Below are positions 1 through 8,707 of a stretch of 28,532 nucleotides of DNA, piece after piece. The notes beneath the pieces are model-generated. The model saw only the letters and a program-made list of their open reading frames with translations, was not told the DNA's origin and ran no database searches. Source of the stretch: Haplosporangium gracile (Eukaryota > Mortierellomycota > Mortierellomycetes > Mortierellales > Mortierellaceae); NCBI GenBank assembly GCA_015499985.1, contig JAAAUF010000539.1:1-28532 (forward strand). The letters run 5' to 3'. Within the stretch, counting starts at the first letter, position 1, and each line of letters opens with the position of its first letter. The position numbers and the translations under genes are program-made.

Positions 1-209
1 ATTCTAATATTTATCGATGGATTATGCTTACAAGAACCAAGCGCGACCTTCCCATCACCACCATCGCTCCTAAGGAGGAGTCCGAGTCCGGGCCCCAGAA
101 TGGTGTTAACTTTTCCAAGCGCCGAATGATGACCGATCTTCCATATGGCTGGAAGGTCAATCCTGACGACAGGGCGGCAAAGCGCGACCTCTGCGCCAGC
201 ACCTCTTAG
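1..209 (+). CDS. Precursor A: 3' part of a Kex2-type secreted peptide precursor (5' end outside window)
   Basis: Partial gene, cut by the left edge; the reading frame enters at base 3 with SNIYRWIMLTRT. Visible order: end of a first peptide containing YRW, a KR site, a spacer DLPITTIAPKEESES, then SKRR and a second peptide beginning MMTDLPYGW (Trp at position 9) and reaching VNPDDRAA before another KR. The protein ends DLCASTS at a TAG. Bases 1-42 are almost identical to 3771-3812 in precursor C, so the two are recent paralogues or have exchanged sequence. The second peptide is 18 residues long rather than the usual 16. Signal peptide and promoter are not in the window. The function is inferred from layout only: secretion followed by cleavage at dibasic sites. 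Family membership is clear from shared sequence; biological activity is unknown. Confidence 0.75.
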   Translation, partial: SNIYRWIMLTRTKRDLPITTIAPKEESESGPQNGVNFSKRRMMTDLPYGWKVNPDDRAAKRDLCASTS

Positions 210-248
210 GAAAAAGGATTTCAGTCTGATCCTGAGTTCGAGACGTAA
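210..248 (+). pseudogene. Possible read-through relic of precursor A spacer
   Basis: In frame directly after the TAG of precursor A come 12 codons that end DPEFET before a TAA. The PEFE pattern with neighbouring Ser resembles the acidic spacer that follows the KR site in the other precursors, so the present stop may be an acquired nonsense codon. The stretch is short and the resemblance weak. Confidence 0.3.
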
Positions 249-776
249 GAGAAGTATCAAGTAGTCCAAACGCCGTCAGATCCCTCTATTGATACTCTCA
301 ATTAGTGGTACTTGACTGTCAGTGATGCGGGCCCCCTCAAATTTGACTTATCACTACTCTCATCCTCAGCGGGAAATATTTATTTTTATTTGAGGGTATG
401 GAAGCAAAGCAAGGGAAGGGAGGCGAGACAATAAAGGAGGGGGCAAAGTGCTCACCTTGTTAATATCAGTTGTTTGGTTGTGCCACCAGCATTTTCTTGG
501 TTTAATTATTTTTTTGGGAGGGAGGCGGGCGTCGCGCATGGACCAAATATGAAAATATGTGGAGAAAATGGTCAGAAAAGGGATTGTCGGTGGCGTTTGC
601 TTTCCCTTTCCTTGATTCATCCGCACTATCACACCACACTATCACACCCTAATACGCGACCCACTTCTAGCACGAATCGATTGTTTCTTGCTATGAACAC
701 TCGCTATTTATGGTCATTCAGCCAAGAGTGTAGCCTTATTCTTGCCTCTATGGTCCTCTAGTTCGTGTCTTCCAAC

Positions 777-783
777 TTATAAG
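777..783 (+). promoter_or_regulatory. TATA box of precursor B
   Basis: TTATAAG, about 185 bases before the ATG at 963. A second candidate, TATAAG, is at 813-818, about 150 bases before the ATG. All complete array members have a TATA element 144 to 192 bases upstream of the ATG. Confidence 0.45.
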
Positions 784-962
784 ACCACCCGTGCCGCCCC
801 TTTGCTTTGAAGTATAAGGTACCTTAAGAATCCAAACCTTCTAACTTTTTTTTCCTACATCCAACACCTTCCTCAGTCAATTCATTTTAGCAGACACTCT
901 TACACCAAAACCAACAAAATATACAGGCGCTCTCTTCTCTCTTTCGACTTACCCTCACGAGA

Positions 963-1499
963 ATGAAGCTCAGCAACATCCCTATTCTGCCATGGTCAGC
1001 CCTCTTGATTCTGTTCGCCACAGCTAGTAGCAACTCGAGCGGCCTGGTCTCTGCAGCCCCATTCATAGCTCCCCCTGCCGAATTCGATACTCCCACTCCC
1101 ACCGTCCGAGTTGCCATTCCCACTGACACTCCAGCCTCCTACTCCACTCAGGTCGACCATCCCGTCGACACTCAGGTTGTTCACATGCGTCAGAGCGAGG
1201 GAGATGATGACAGCCTTCGCGACCCTGCCACGAAATGCTACGTCAGCCCTCAAGGCATCAAGATTTGCAACCACGCCAAGCCTGACGTTGAGCCTGTTGA
1301 GGAAGATGAGGACTCAGAGAGAGAAGGCAGTGTGGAGTTCTCCAAGCGCCGAATGCAGGTTTATGGAGCGATTCGATGGGTCAACCCTGCCGATATCAGG
1401 AAGCGTGACCGTCCCTTTACCCCGAGAAAAAGTCCGAGTCCGAGTTCGAGCCCGTGGACGGCATTGAAGAAAGTATCCAGCTATCTGAGCGTCGTTTGA
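963..1499 (+). CDS. Precursor B: secreted Kex2-type peptide precursor, one full peptide, frameshifted tail
   Basis: 178-residue protein. The ATG (context cacgagAATGAAG) starts a signal peptide, residues 1 to about 32, ending LVSAAP like its paralogues. Residues 33-126 are a pro-region rich in Pro and Thr, then Asp and Glu; Cys 92 and 102 could form a small loop. SKRR at 127-130 precedes the 16-residue peptide MQVYGAIRWVNPADIR (131-146) and a KR site (147-148). After residue 154 the frame is out of step with the family: the protein continues as a basic Ser/Pro tail, while the expected Glu/Ser spacer is read in the next frame (see 1424-1549). A one-base loss in the C run at 1420-1423 explains this. 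The likely product is a secreted 16-residue peptide released by a Kex2-type protease; its target is unknown. Confidence 0.75.
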   Translation: MKLSNIPILPWSALLILFATASSNSSGLVSAAPFIAPPAEFDTPTPTVRVAIPTDTPASYSTQVDHPVDTQVVHMRQSEGDDDSLRDPATKCYVSPQGIKICNHAKPDVEPVEEDEDSEREGSVEFSKRRMQVYGAIRWVNPADIRKRDRPFTPRKSPSPSSSPWTALKKVSSYLSVV

Positions 1500-1549
1500 C
1501 TAAAGCGATATTCAGTGCGCCTGTCAGTGGTACCATCTACTTGAACTAA
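1424..1549 (+). pseudogene. Out-of-frame remnant of the next precursor B cassette
   Basis: In frame 2 the bases after the break encode EKKSESEFEPVDGI, which matches the acidic spacer of precursors C and G, then LSERR in place of LSKRR, and about 17 more residues to a TAA at 1547-1549. The spacer identity is unmistakable. The following peptide (from LTKAIF) no longer shows Trp at position 9, so the unit is decaying. Confidence 0.6.
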
Positions 1550-3235
1550 CAGTAAATGATAAGTCTAACTTATTTTTGAATGAAGTAAAATTGGACACCC
1601 CTTTTATCTCTCAACCCTTGCCCATGCTCATTTCCTTTTGTTCTCCTCTTCCTCCGCCTCTTCTCTTCTTCCCCTTTGTCCCTTGGGGTTTTTCTGTGTA
1701 TTTGAATTCCAATGGCCTAAAACCCGAGCCTGAGTACAACTATTTTTTTGTAGCATTTTACAAATTATAATGAACTTACAATTCTTTTGTAGCATTATCT
1801 AGTACACGGACAGGCGGCATTGGTAGTGGTGGAGGTCTTAGTGGTAGTGGCTCTGGTCCAGATAGTGTAGATGATCCACGGCAGATTTTGCGTGCCTATT
1901 CCCCCTTTCGGACTTTGGCTACTCTCGGCATTTTATTTCCTTGTCTTTTTCTTCTTACGCCTAAGTATCCTTGACTGAATATGAATGTGTAACTAAATTG
2001 TGAACGTCATCTCACTTGTTCATGTGCACCTTTTTTACCGGTGCTTGAGGAGCATTGTATAACACAAATAAAAAAAATAATCGCGTAGCTTACAAGGGGC
2101 TAAGCTACAGTTTCTTGTCAAATGGTTGGTTTTTTTAATATGTTTTCACGCGTGATCCGGTCTCCTAAGATTCCACTATGACGGGAAGGAAGGGTGTTTT
2201 GTTTCTTTTTATTTTTTTTGCTCACAGCAACTTTGCGCGCTTGCAACAAGAAAATAGAGAGGACCATGCGGCATGCAGCAGTCGCTGGGGTCCTTGTTCC
2301 CTGCTTCCTGACTATTTTTATATCGCACTTTCACCTTTCACTTACAAAGAAACATGGTAGAAAGGTACACCTTGCTTATGTGTCTGATGACACATTTTAA
2401 AAGAGCACCCCGGGAATGGGCGTAAACAATAGAAAAAGCGAGGGAGGCTGAACCCTACTGGAGGTCACAGCATGATAGCAGGTTTTGTTATTGTTATGCT
2501 CTTTTTTTTTGGAATGGGCTTGTACCCCCTCTAGGATGCAACTAATGTTAATGTGTCCGTTGTCTGTCCTTACTTACCAAAAAACTGTTCAACGCTCTTC
2601 CACTACACGAAGCGCAGCTCACAAAGAAGGCAAAAAACAATTTGCGAGCTGTGGAACCATTCTATATCTGTCATACCGACTGTCGTATTTTGAAACAGTT
2701 TGTCCAACCACCACGTTTTTCAAATGCAAATGAACCTGACCTCACACGCCACTCATAATTGTTAATACTCTCCTGTTCACTCCTAAGTTCTCTCCTGACG
2801 GCTCGTCTCGTCCATGGCCCTTGTTTTCTCTTATCATTATTGTTCATCGTGAGCCTATTGTTCCCAAAATCAAAGCCTCGTCTAGCTTGATTTCCCTTCC
2901 CTAATTGTTCTTCACAGAAGAGAAGGAGAACAGGGAATAGGGGAACGGGGAGATTAAGGAAGTGCAGAGAATAATGAAAAGAAGGAAAAATGGACAGGAG
3001 AAAATAAGTAGCAATAGGTTGAGAGGCGAGAATGCAGACTTAAACAATACAACTTGCTTTTCCTCTTCTTGATATATATTTTGTCGGAAGTAGTCCACGC
3101 GCGTTTGTCCCCCCTATCTCCTGTGTTCACACACATTTGCCTAATTTGTTTTTCTATTGTCTACCTTGGGGTAAATCGGAACCCTCACTATTGTTTTCTA
3201 TACAAACAGGCTGTCAGCACCAGAACGCATTGGGC
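1550..3235. other. Gene-free stretch between precursors B and C
   Basis: About 1.7 kb with no supportable gene. It holds T-rich and A-rich runs, a purine-rich block around 2920-3010, and one unexplained Gly/Ser-rich open frame at 1774-1974 that lacks an ATG. No family motif (SKRR cassette or Glu-Ser spacer) was found here. Confidence 0.5.
1774..1974 (+). other. Orphan open frame with Gly/Ser run and hydrophobic end
   Basis: Frame 1 is open from just after a TGA (1771-1773) to a TGA at 1972-1974, with no ATG. It reads a Gly/Ser repeat (GGIGSGGGLSGSGSG), then DDPRQILRAYSPFRT, then a hydrophobic stretch ending LLTPKYP. Possible 3' splice sites (TTTTGTAG at 1785-1792 and ATCTAG at 1798-1802) precede it. 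It could be the last exon of an unrecognised gene, a gene fragment, or chance. Confidence 0.2.
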
Positions 3236-3242
3236 TATAAAG
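3236..3242 (+). promoter_or_regulatory. TATA box of precursor C
   Basis: TATAAAG, 144 bases before the ATG at 3380, followed by a C/A-rich leader (CCACACCAACAACGCCC and similar), as usual for a fungal core promoter. Confidence 0.55.
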
Positions 3243-3379
3243 ACACTCTATGGTCCCCCATGTTTTAGTCCCCCATCAACCAAACCATTCATCAGTCGCT
3301 TCCACACCAACAACGCCCAAATACACACTAAAAGCCTCCCATCTACACCTTCCAAAACAAGCACAAAAAAAGCGTCAAC

Positions 3380-3946
3380 ATGAAATCCGACAAGATCTTT
3401 CGCCTGTCATGGTCTGTCATTACGGTCTTGTTGGCCACAATCGACACCACCTCTACCGGCCTGGTCTCTGCGGCGCCAGCCCTTATTTCCAGATCCTTTC
3501 CCAAGATTGGCAACATCATGTCAAACGGCCTCTCTACCGATTCCGATAACCCTAGTGCCTTTGACGCCCCCACTGACACTGAGAATCCTCTCTCCAAGCG
3601 TCGCCTCGCACCGTACTGGTCGACTAGACAAGTCAGCGCTGAGCACATTAGGAAGCGCGACTACCTTTCTGCCACCATCACTCCTGAGGAGGAATCCGAG
3701 TCCGAGTCCGAGTCCGAGTCCGAGTTCGAGTCTGTCGACGGTGTTGGTTTGTCCAAGCGCCGCATGATAAATTCTAATATTTATCGATGGATTATGCTCA
3801 CAAGAACCAAGAAGCGTAGCCTTCCCACCACCACCATTGCTCCTGAGGAGGGATACGAGTTCGAATCTGAAAATGGTATTTATTTGTCCAGGCGCCGAAT
3901 GAGGCAATCTGGACAAATCCAAACTGTCCATCCTGACGACTACTGA
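3380..3946 (+). CDS. Precursor C: secreted Kex2-type precursor with three peptide cassettes
   Basis: 188-residue protein, the best example of the family. Signal peptide at residues 1 to about 32, ending LVSAAP. Cassette 1: SKRR 72-75, peptide LAPYWSTRQVSAEHIR (76-91), KR 92-93, then a spacer with a long Ser-Glu run (105-118). Cassette 2: SKRR 125-128, peptide MINSNIYRWIMLTRTK (129-144), KR 145-146, spacer. Cassette 3: SRRR 170-173, peptide MRQSGQIQTVHPDDY to the stop. Peptides 1 and 2 are exactly 16 residues. Peptide 3 stops at 15, and an AAG CGT (Lys-Arg) follows one frame over, as if one base had been lost. Peptide 2 matches the first peptide of precursor A. The inferred role is release of several related secreted peptides by Kex2-type cleavage; receptor and function are unknown. 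Confidence 0.8.
   Translation: MKSDKIFRLSWSVITVLLATIDTTSTGLVSAAPALISRSFPKIGNIMSNGLSTDSDNPSAFDAPTDTENPLSKRRLAPYWSTRQVSAEHIRKRDYLSATITPEEESESESESESEFESVDGVGLSKRRMINSNIYRWIMLTRTKKRSLPTTTIAPEEGYEFESENGIYLSRRRMRQSGQIQTVHPDDY
3692..3733 (+). repeat. In-frame hexanucleotide repeat (GAGTCC) in precursor C
   Basis: Seven six-base units: GAATCC, four GAGTCC, GAGTTC, GAGTCT. They encode the Glu-Ser spacer between peptides 1 and 2. Gains or losses of a unit keep the frame, so the spacer can vary in length without damaging the peptides. Confidence 0.85.
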
Positions 3947-4008
3947 AGCGTAACTTCTCCAACACCTCCTCCATTCTCGAGGAAGAATCCGAAGACAACT
4001 ATAAATAG
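3946..4008 (+). pseudogene. Out-of-frame continuation of precursor C
   Basis: Frame 1, starting at base 3946, reads KRNFSNTSSILEEESEDNYK and then TAG at 4006-4008. This is what should follow peptide 3: a KR site and a Thr/Ser then Glu-rich spacer. It is reached only by a one-base shift near 3944, so the present TGA stop is probably secondary. Confidence 0.6.
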
Positions 4009-4650
4009 TGCGACCTTGTCGGTGAATAACTCAAGAAGTCATGAGTGAGTGTTCTTTTTTGCGATAGCAGCGTAGAATGAGTACTTTTCTCACTCTGTTA
4101 TTATCATTCAACTTCACTTTTGTTTCTCCCTCTCATCTCCCGTTTATCATTCCTTTAATTATTTTTTTTCGCGCCAGAGGCGCATCGTCTGACCTAATAT
4201 AAAGATATACACGTATTCAGGTGCTTATCTTTCCTAAGACGGTTGCATTCGATAGAATTAAAAAAAAAAAGAATGATGCATCGTACTAGCATGTATTGAC
4301 AATTGATAGATGTGGCAGTACAAGGAGAAATCTTGCAGGCGAGCATGGAGGAGAGTGAACAAAGACCCCATAATAATTTAAGCGCCACCAATTTCCACGC
4401 CTCTCGATGGGCTCTTCATATCATCCACCAATTGTCACTTGTCAAGAAAGGGAAGAGACAACTGGAAAATAGAACAATTACGAAAGGGGCGAGATGCCAA
4501 CAATCTTGCAATTGGTAGAATGGATTTGTCACCTTTTCACATTCTGGGGGGATCTATATTTTGTGTCCGCCCCCCTTGCTTCTACGTCTGTCCTACTTAT
4601 TTTCTAGTTTATTTTCTTCATATAATTGACTTCATTTCGTGACACCAAAA
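4009..4650. other. Gene-free stretch between precursors C and D
   Basis: About 640 bases with no supportable gene. The open frames here (for example 4303-4518) lack any recognisable motif. A ten-A run lies near 4260. The last part serves as promoter of precursor D. Confidence 0.4.
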
Positions 4651-4656
4651 TATAAG
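4651..4656 (+). promoter_or_regulatory. TATA box of precursor D
   Basis: TATAAG, 173 bases before the ATG at 4824. It is still recognisable although the gene itself is broken. Confidence 0.45.
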
Positions 4657-4823
4657 AAAACAGGTTCTGTCTCATTTTTCTTGATCAAATCATCGATCCT
4701 CTCACAAACATTCACGGATTCACCCACCACCAATCACGAGCACTGACGCGAAAAAAAAACGCGAAGCCTCTCTTACTCTTTTTTCACACATACACCCTCT
4801 CTTTCCTCTTACCTCTACCAAAA

Positions 4824-5260
4824 ATGAAGACCAGCAACGTCCCTCGTCTGCCCTGGTCCTCCCTCGTGGTCCTCTTGGCTATTGTTGGTACCACTTGTAT
4901 CATCCTGGCATCCGCTGCTCCAGTCCCAGCTCGTCACGTCAAATTCATTGCTACTACCCGCACCACATAGCAACCTTCCCTATCAAGATTCGCCTTCCGG
5001 TTGGCAGCCCTGTGTTCTACAAGCGCGATTTTCCTACCACCACCACCCCTGAGGCAATGGCTCCCGAGTCCGAGTCCGAGGAAGGTATCCATTTCTCCAA
5101 GCGCCGAGCGATGGTCTATGAGAGAGTCAGATATGTCGGCCATCCCGACTTCCACAAGCGTGGCCTCCCTCCACCGCATCATCTGGTGATGAGAAGCTTC
5201 AACCTCAATCTGGTGAGAGCAGCGTTGAGTTCTCCACGCGCTTATTTTATATCCGAGTAG
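4824..5260 (+). pseudogene. Precursor D: broken member of the peptide family
   Basis: The ATG at 4824 opens a family signal peptide (MKTSNVPRLPWSS...LASAAPVP), but this frame stops after 48 codons at 4968-4970. The rest is in frame 2: a pro-region ending LPVGSPVFYKRD, a Thr spacer, a short acidic Glu-Ser spacer, FSKRR, the 16-residue peptide AMVYERVRYVGHPDFH and a KR site. From about 5215 the match moves to frame 1, where ESSVEFSTR resembles the GSVEFSKRR of precursor B. The unit therefore uses all three frames, with at least two breaks. I saw no convincing GT-AG intron that would repair the first break (the candidate starting GTCACG and ending CATAG is a poor donor). A pseudogene is the simplest reading; an assembly error or unusual splicing is possible. 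Confidence 0.65.
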
Positions 5261-5613
5261 AGGTAGACGCTATCATTTTACCCCATTACACATTCCTTAC
5301 CTTCCTTCCTCTGCCTCTCGAATCTTTGGTGGTACATGTTGGAAGTTATTTTACAAAATAATGCATAAAAGTGTTAATAAAACAATCATACAGTCCACCG
5401 ACCTCCCATTAAGACTAACTAGATAAAAGTGTGGTTAGCTCATTTTCAATCATTTGTTTTCTATTCACTACTTTACGTCGTGTTTTCTGTCTGTTCTGTC
5501 AGCATCATATATCCTTTCTTTCTCTGCTCTTGATCTTTTTTATGTCCCTCCTTAATCTACCTTATTTCTTGCGTCCCTCCTTTTGCTTTCTCTCTGCCCT
5601 TGAACCCTCGTAG
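5261..5613. other. Pyrimidine-rich stretch before the hydrophobin relic
   Basis: No gene seen. Bases about 5500-5613 are strongly pyrimidine-rich and end CCTCGTAG, which could be a 3' splice site or a decayed promoter for the hydrophobin remnant. Confidence 0.35.
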
Positions 5614-5679
5614 AAGCGCTGCAGACCTGTATCAAGAACGATCCTCTCCCAGAAACCACCACAAGGCTGGCCACGGACC

Positions 5680-5952
5680 ATCTCATTCAAGTTGCTCACC
5701 CTTCCTTTAGTCCTGGTTACCATTTTGCCTAGCACCATTCTTGCCCAATCAATATGCCCAGACCTCTTGTACTCGGTCCCCCAATGCTGTGTAACTGATA
5801 CACTGAGAGTAGCGGATCTTGACTGCGAGACATCCTCAAGCGACGTTGACATTAGTTCCATTGAGGCCGCATATGCGGGTGCACAGGCAATGTGCTGTTC
5901 AGTGCATGCAGCGAGCCTAAGTATACTCCGTCAACCTATTGTAGGCAACTGA
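5680..5952 (+). pseudogene. Decayed class II hydrophobin
   Basis: The frame from 5680 to the TGA at 5950-5952 has a hydrophobic signal-like segment (LLTLPLVLVTILPSTILAQ), then a class II hydrophobin pattern: Cys, 9 residues, Cys-Cys, 11 residues, Cys within VADLDC, later Cys-Cys, then 10 residues to an Arg. Class II hydrophobins have eight Cys; six are present. The expected fifth is Tyr (TAT, 5872-5874) and the eighth is Arg (CGT, 5929-5931), each one transition from a Cys codon. No in-frame ATG exists back to the TAG at 5611-5613; an ATC stands at 5680 where a start would fit. Hydrophobins coat hyphae and spores at air-water interfaces and need all four disulphides, so this copy is probably inactive. 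An upstream exon joined at the CGTAG ending at 5613 is an alternative. Confidence 0.65.
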
Positions 5953-5959
5953 TAATAAA

Positions 5960-7072
5960 ATCATGGTAATCGAGAGTCAGGGATGCACAATCATTATTAC
6001 AGTTTGCCATATCATATCCAGCTTGTGGCTCTCTATGGATGGCTTTAAACCTGAGCCTTGCACTAGGATGGGTGTTATATCCATGTGGTTGATTTACTAG
6101 CGCCTTTTTAATCGAACTAGAGGACCAGCGGTGGTCTATGCCCGCCGTTCGCCAGCGCTGATGGCATCTTGAGCACACTTCCTTCTTATCTCTTCTTTTT
6201 CTTTCTTCCTTAGTGTTAAGCATTTATTAGCTCGTGATTGTCAACAGTTCTGGATAGACAACCTTTCTAATGACATTTGTAGGTTCATATCTAAATACGC
6301 TTGTCTTCCGCTTGTCTTTCCCCTTAGACAAAATTACATGCTCGCAAGGAAGCCACAGAAAGCAGCAAATAGGTATATGTACGTGTTTCCCTTATGTATG
6401 CTGTGGAATTTTATCATAAACAGTCCATTAATACGCAACTTTGAATTCTAATGAAGCAAGCCTACATCGAAGGATCAAAACACTTGGTCATTTGAGTGCT
6501 TTCTCCCTTCTTTAATTCTTTGCCTTGGGCATTGGTTGCTCCTCTATGCCGAGAAAATTTTTTAGGGCGCCATCTCACTTTTCCTTAATCGGGCTCAGAA
6601 CCAAAGTATCGTTCCTCCTTCCATGGTGCAGCGTTCTCCCTTTCCTCAATTGAGAAATGAAAAAAGAAACGCCCTTGCTTGTCTAATATGGAGAAGAGAG
6701 AAGACAAAAGAAAAGGGGGCAAGGCATTAGCCTTAACGCCATGGGCGTCCATGAACCCGCCACTTTACCCATTGTTTTCAACAAAGCGTGTTGGTTCGCC
6801 ACTTTGCAATTAATTTTTTTCTGTGAGCCCTTCTCGGAACATTTGGTTTTCTTCTTTACTATCCAAGTATGGTTGCACAGCACGTTAAAGGAAAGATGAG
6901 GAGAGAGGCTCGTTGCTTGTTATTTTCCATTTGTTGGTTTTTGCACCCCATTTTATGAATGCATCGCGCGCCATACGTTGCATTATCTGTCCAGCTTTGT
7001 TAAATTACTAACATGATCCTCCCATTAAAAAGGTAATGGCAGAGCAACTTGTCCGGCTCTTTTCCATCAAGT
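5960..7072. other. Gene-free stretch between the hydrophobin relic and precursor E
   Basis: About 1.1 kb. An AATAAA at 5954-5959 directly follows the hydrophobin stop. No supportable gene is seen; the minus-strand open frame 5936-6223 (contains CSRCHQRWR) lacks a recognisable domain. Confidence 0.4.
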
Positions 7073-7080
7073 TATAAAAA
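7073..7080 (+). promoter_or_regulatory. TATA box of precursor E
   Basis: TATAAAAA, 157 bases before the ATG at 7230, followed by a C-rich leader (TCCACCTCCTCTTC). Confidence 0.6.
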
Positions 7081-7229
7081 GACTCAATCAATATCGGTCC
7101 ACCTCCTCTTCATACTCTCACACCGATCATCGCTTACACACATTAACGACTTTTTTCCATAAAAAATCTTCGTCACAACCTGTCTCTCCCATCTCACATA
7201 CCCTCGCTTTTTTACAATACGCCCTCACA

Positions 7230-7610
7230 ATGAAGTTCAACAATATCGTCTATTTGCCTTGCACCTTTCTCTTGGTTTTGCTGTTCACCTCTGGTCTGAT
7301 CTCTGCCGCTCCAGTCCCTCTTCGCCCTGCCGGACCCATTATCGCCGCCCAGGCCATCCACATCATTATTCCCAACAACGCCCACCTTCCGATCGTCACC
7401 CCTGTTCTTTACAAGCGCCAAGTTAGGGATAGCCGAAGACTTCCTCACGACTACATGAAGCGCGACCTTTTCTCCACCACCACCCTTGAGGAAGAGGTGT
7501 CCGAGTCCAAGTCTGAGAACAGTGTTTATCTGTCCAAGCGAGGAATGAGAGGCGGAAGAAGACCCTTCGATGAAATGAGGCGCGATTTAACCGGCACAAC
7601 TGCTAATTAA
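7230..7610 (+). CDS. Precursor E: short secreted Kex2-type precursor
   Basis: 126-residue protein. The ATG (cacaATGAAG) begins a signal peptide, residues 1 to about 27, ending LISAAP. The pro-region (28-60) ends with VTPVLYKR, shared with precursors D and G. Dibasic sites: KR 62-63, RR 69-70, KR 77-78, KR 103-104, RR 117-118. A spacer (79-100) with STTTLEEE and Ser-Glu residues is typical of the family. The two segments between sites (QVRDSRRLPHDYM and GMRGGRRPFDEM) are only 13 and 12 residues and lack the Trp, so this member keeps the architecture but not the canonical peptide. It may make different products or be losing function. A small inverted repeat (TCGAGAC and GTCTCGA, 7646-7671) lies 35 bases after the stop. 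Confidence 0.7.
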   Translation: MKFNNIVYLPCTFLLVLLFTSGLISAAPVPLRPAGPIIAAQAIHIIIPNNAHLPIVTPVLYKRQVRDSRRLPHDYMKRDLFSTTTLEEEVSESKSENSVYLSKRGMRGGRRPFDEMRRDLTGTTAN

Positions 7611-7619
7611 GGATAAGGA

Positions 7620-8700
7620 GTTCTAACGATAACATAGTCTTGCGGTCGAGACGCGTTCGAGCTGGTCTCGAGTGCTTGATCAAGTTCACCAGATCTCTCT
7701 TCTTTTTTTTATTCCTTCTTATTTTATGCTGAACTATGCAACTATTTCTTCTTTCTTCTCCTCCTTTACGCCCTTTAATCCAATAATAATCATGGCCTAC
7801 AATTTAATAATAAAAAAAACGACGCTCGTGAACCTATAGATGAAGCTCGGACGTATGTTGTTTTCATCAAGAATGAAATGCAAGGAGGTCAAGGTAATGT
7901 TAGTGATTAGCCATTCTTTTATGTTGTACCTTGAGTCATTCTTTCCTTCCTTTCCACCTGTGAGAGTGATCTTTTCCCTTGTGTATGCGGCCTTTGATCG
8001 GAATTCTGTCCCGTTACCAAAACTAGTGCCACCAACTTCGGCCACCCAATCGTCTCTCAGCCTTGTGGCAAAAATATTTCACCGTTTGATAGTCATGTTG
8101 ACCATACGCTCTCATTCATATCAACTAATTCTTTTTCTTTTGTGCGTCAAGAAACGAAAGTATTAAAGGGAAAGGGAAAACATAGGACATCACGCTTGAA
8201 GCGCCAATCCTCTAACAGACATTGTTTCTTCATTTACAGTTTCACTTCGCTCGTTGTTGTACGCAGTACTATTTTAGAGGCGTGGAGGAAGAGGCACCAG
8301 GAAGTGAAAGCAGCAAGGTTGCCGAATCAATTTTTAAATTTATTCATATCATCAGGTACTTTTTCTGCCCTTTCGATGCATTGCTCAATGTCAAATGGCT
8401 GTTGCATTGTGGAGTTCATAGGCTCGAATATGTCGGTCGAAGGACGCGTACTTCCAAAAATATATCAATTTCATGGCGCACATCCTTCCTTGTTTCATGA
8501 AGGTTTTCTTCATGATTTTTCATAAGTTCGCCACTTCCGTAATTGTTCCGCTTTGACCTCTTCCTTTTGGACATTCCTCCCTTTCAAGTTACAATGGAAA
8601 CAACAACGCCTCTTTGTGCTGTGTTTCTTTGGCTTTTTTTGTAAGTCCATCGAGAAGGTTTCATCATCCTTCAGCCAAATAAACTAGCCCCTCCTCTTGG
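7620..8700. other. Gene-free stretch between precursors E and F
   Basis: About 1.1 kb with no supportable gene. The longer open frames here (for example 8142-8525) show no signal peptide, cassette or known domain. Confidence 0.4.
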
Positions 8701-8707
8701 GCCAAGC

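Noticed and set aside
5936..6223. Minus-strand frame with CSRCHQRWR, possible transposon or zinc-binding protein
   Set aside because: Only one CxxC pair, no second pair or known domain, and it overlaps the end of the hydrophobin remnant.
7646..7671. Inverted repeat TCGAGAC / GTCTCGA after precursor E
   Set aside because: Seven-base arms with a 12-base loop are expected by chance at this scale, and nothing similar follows the other family members.
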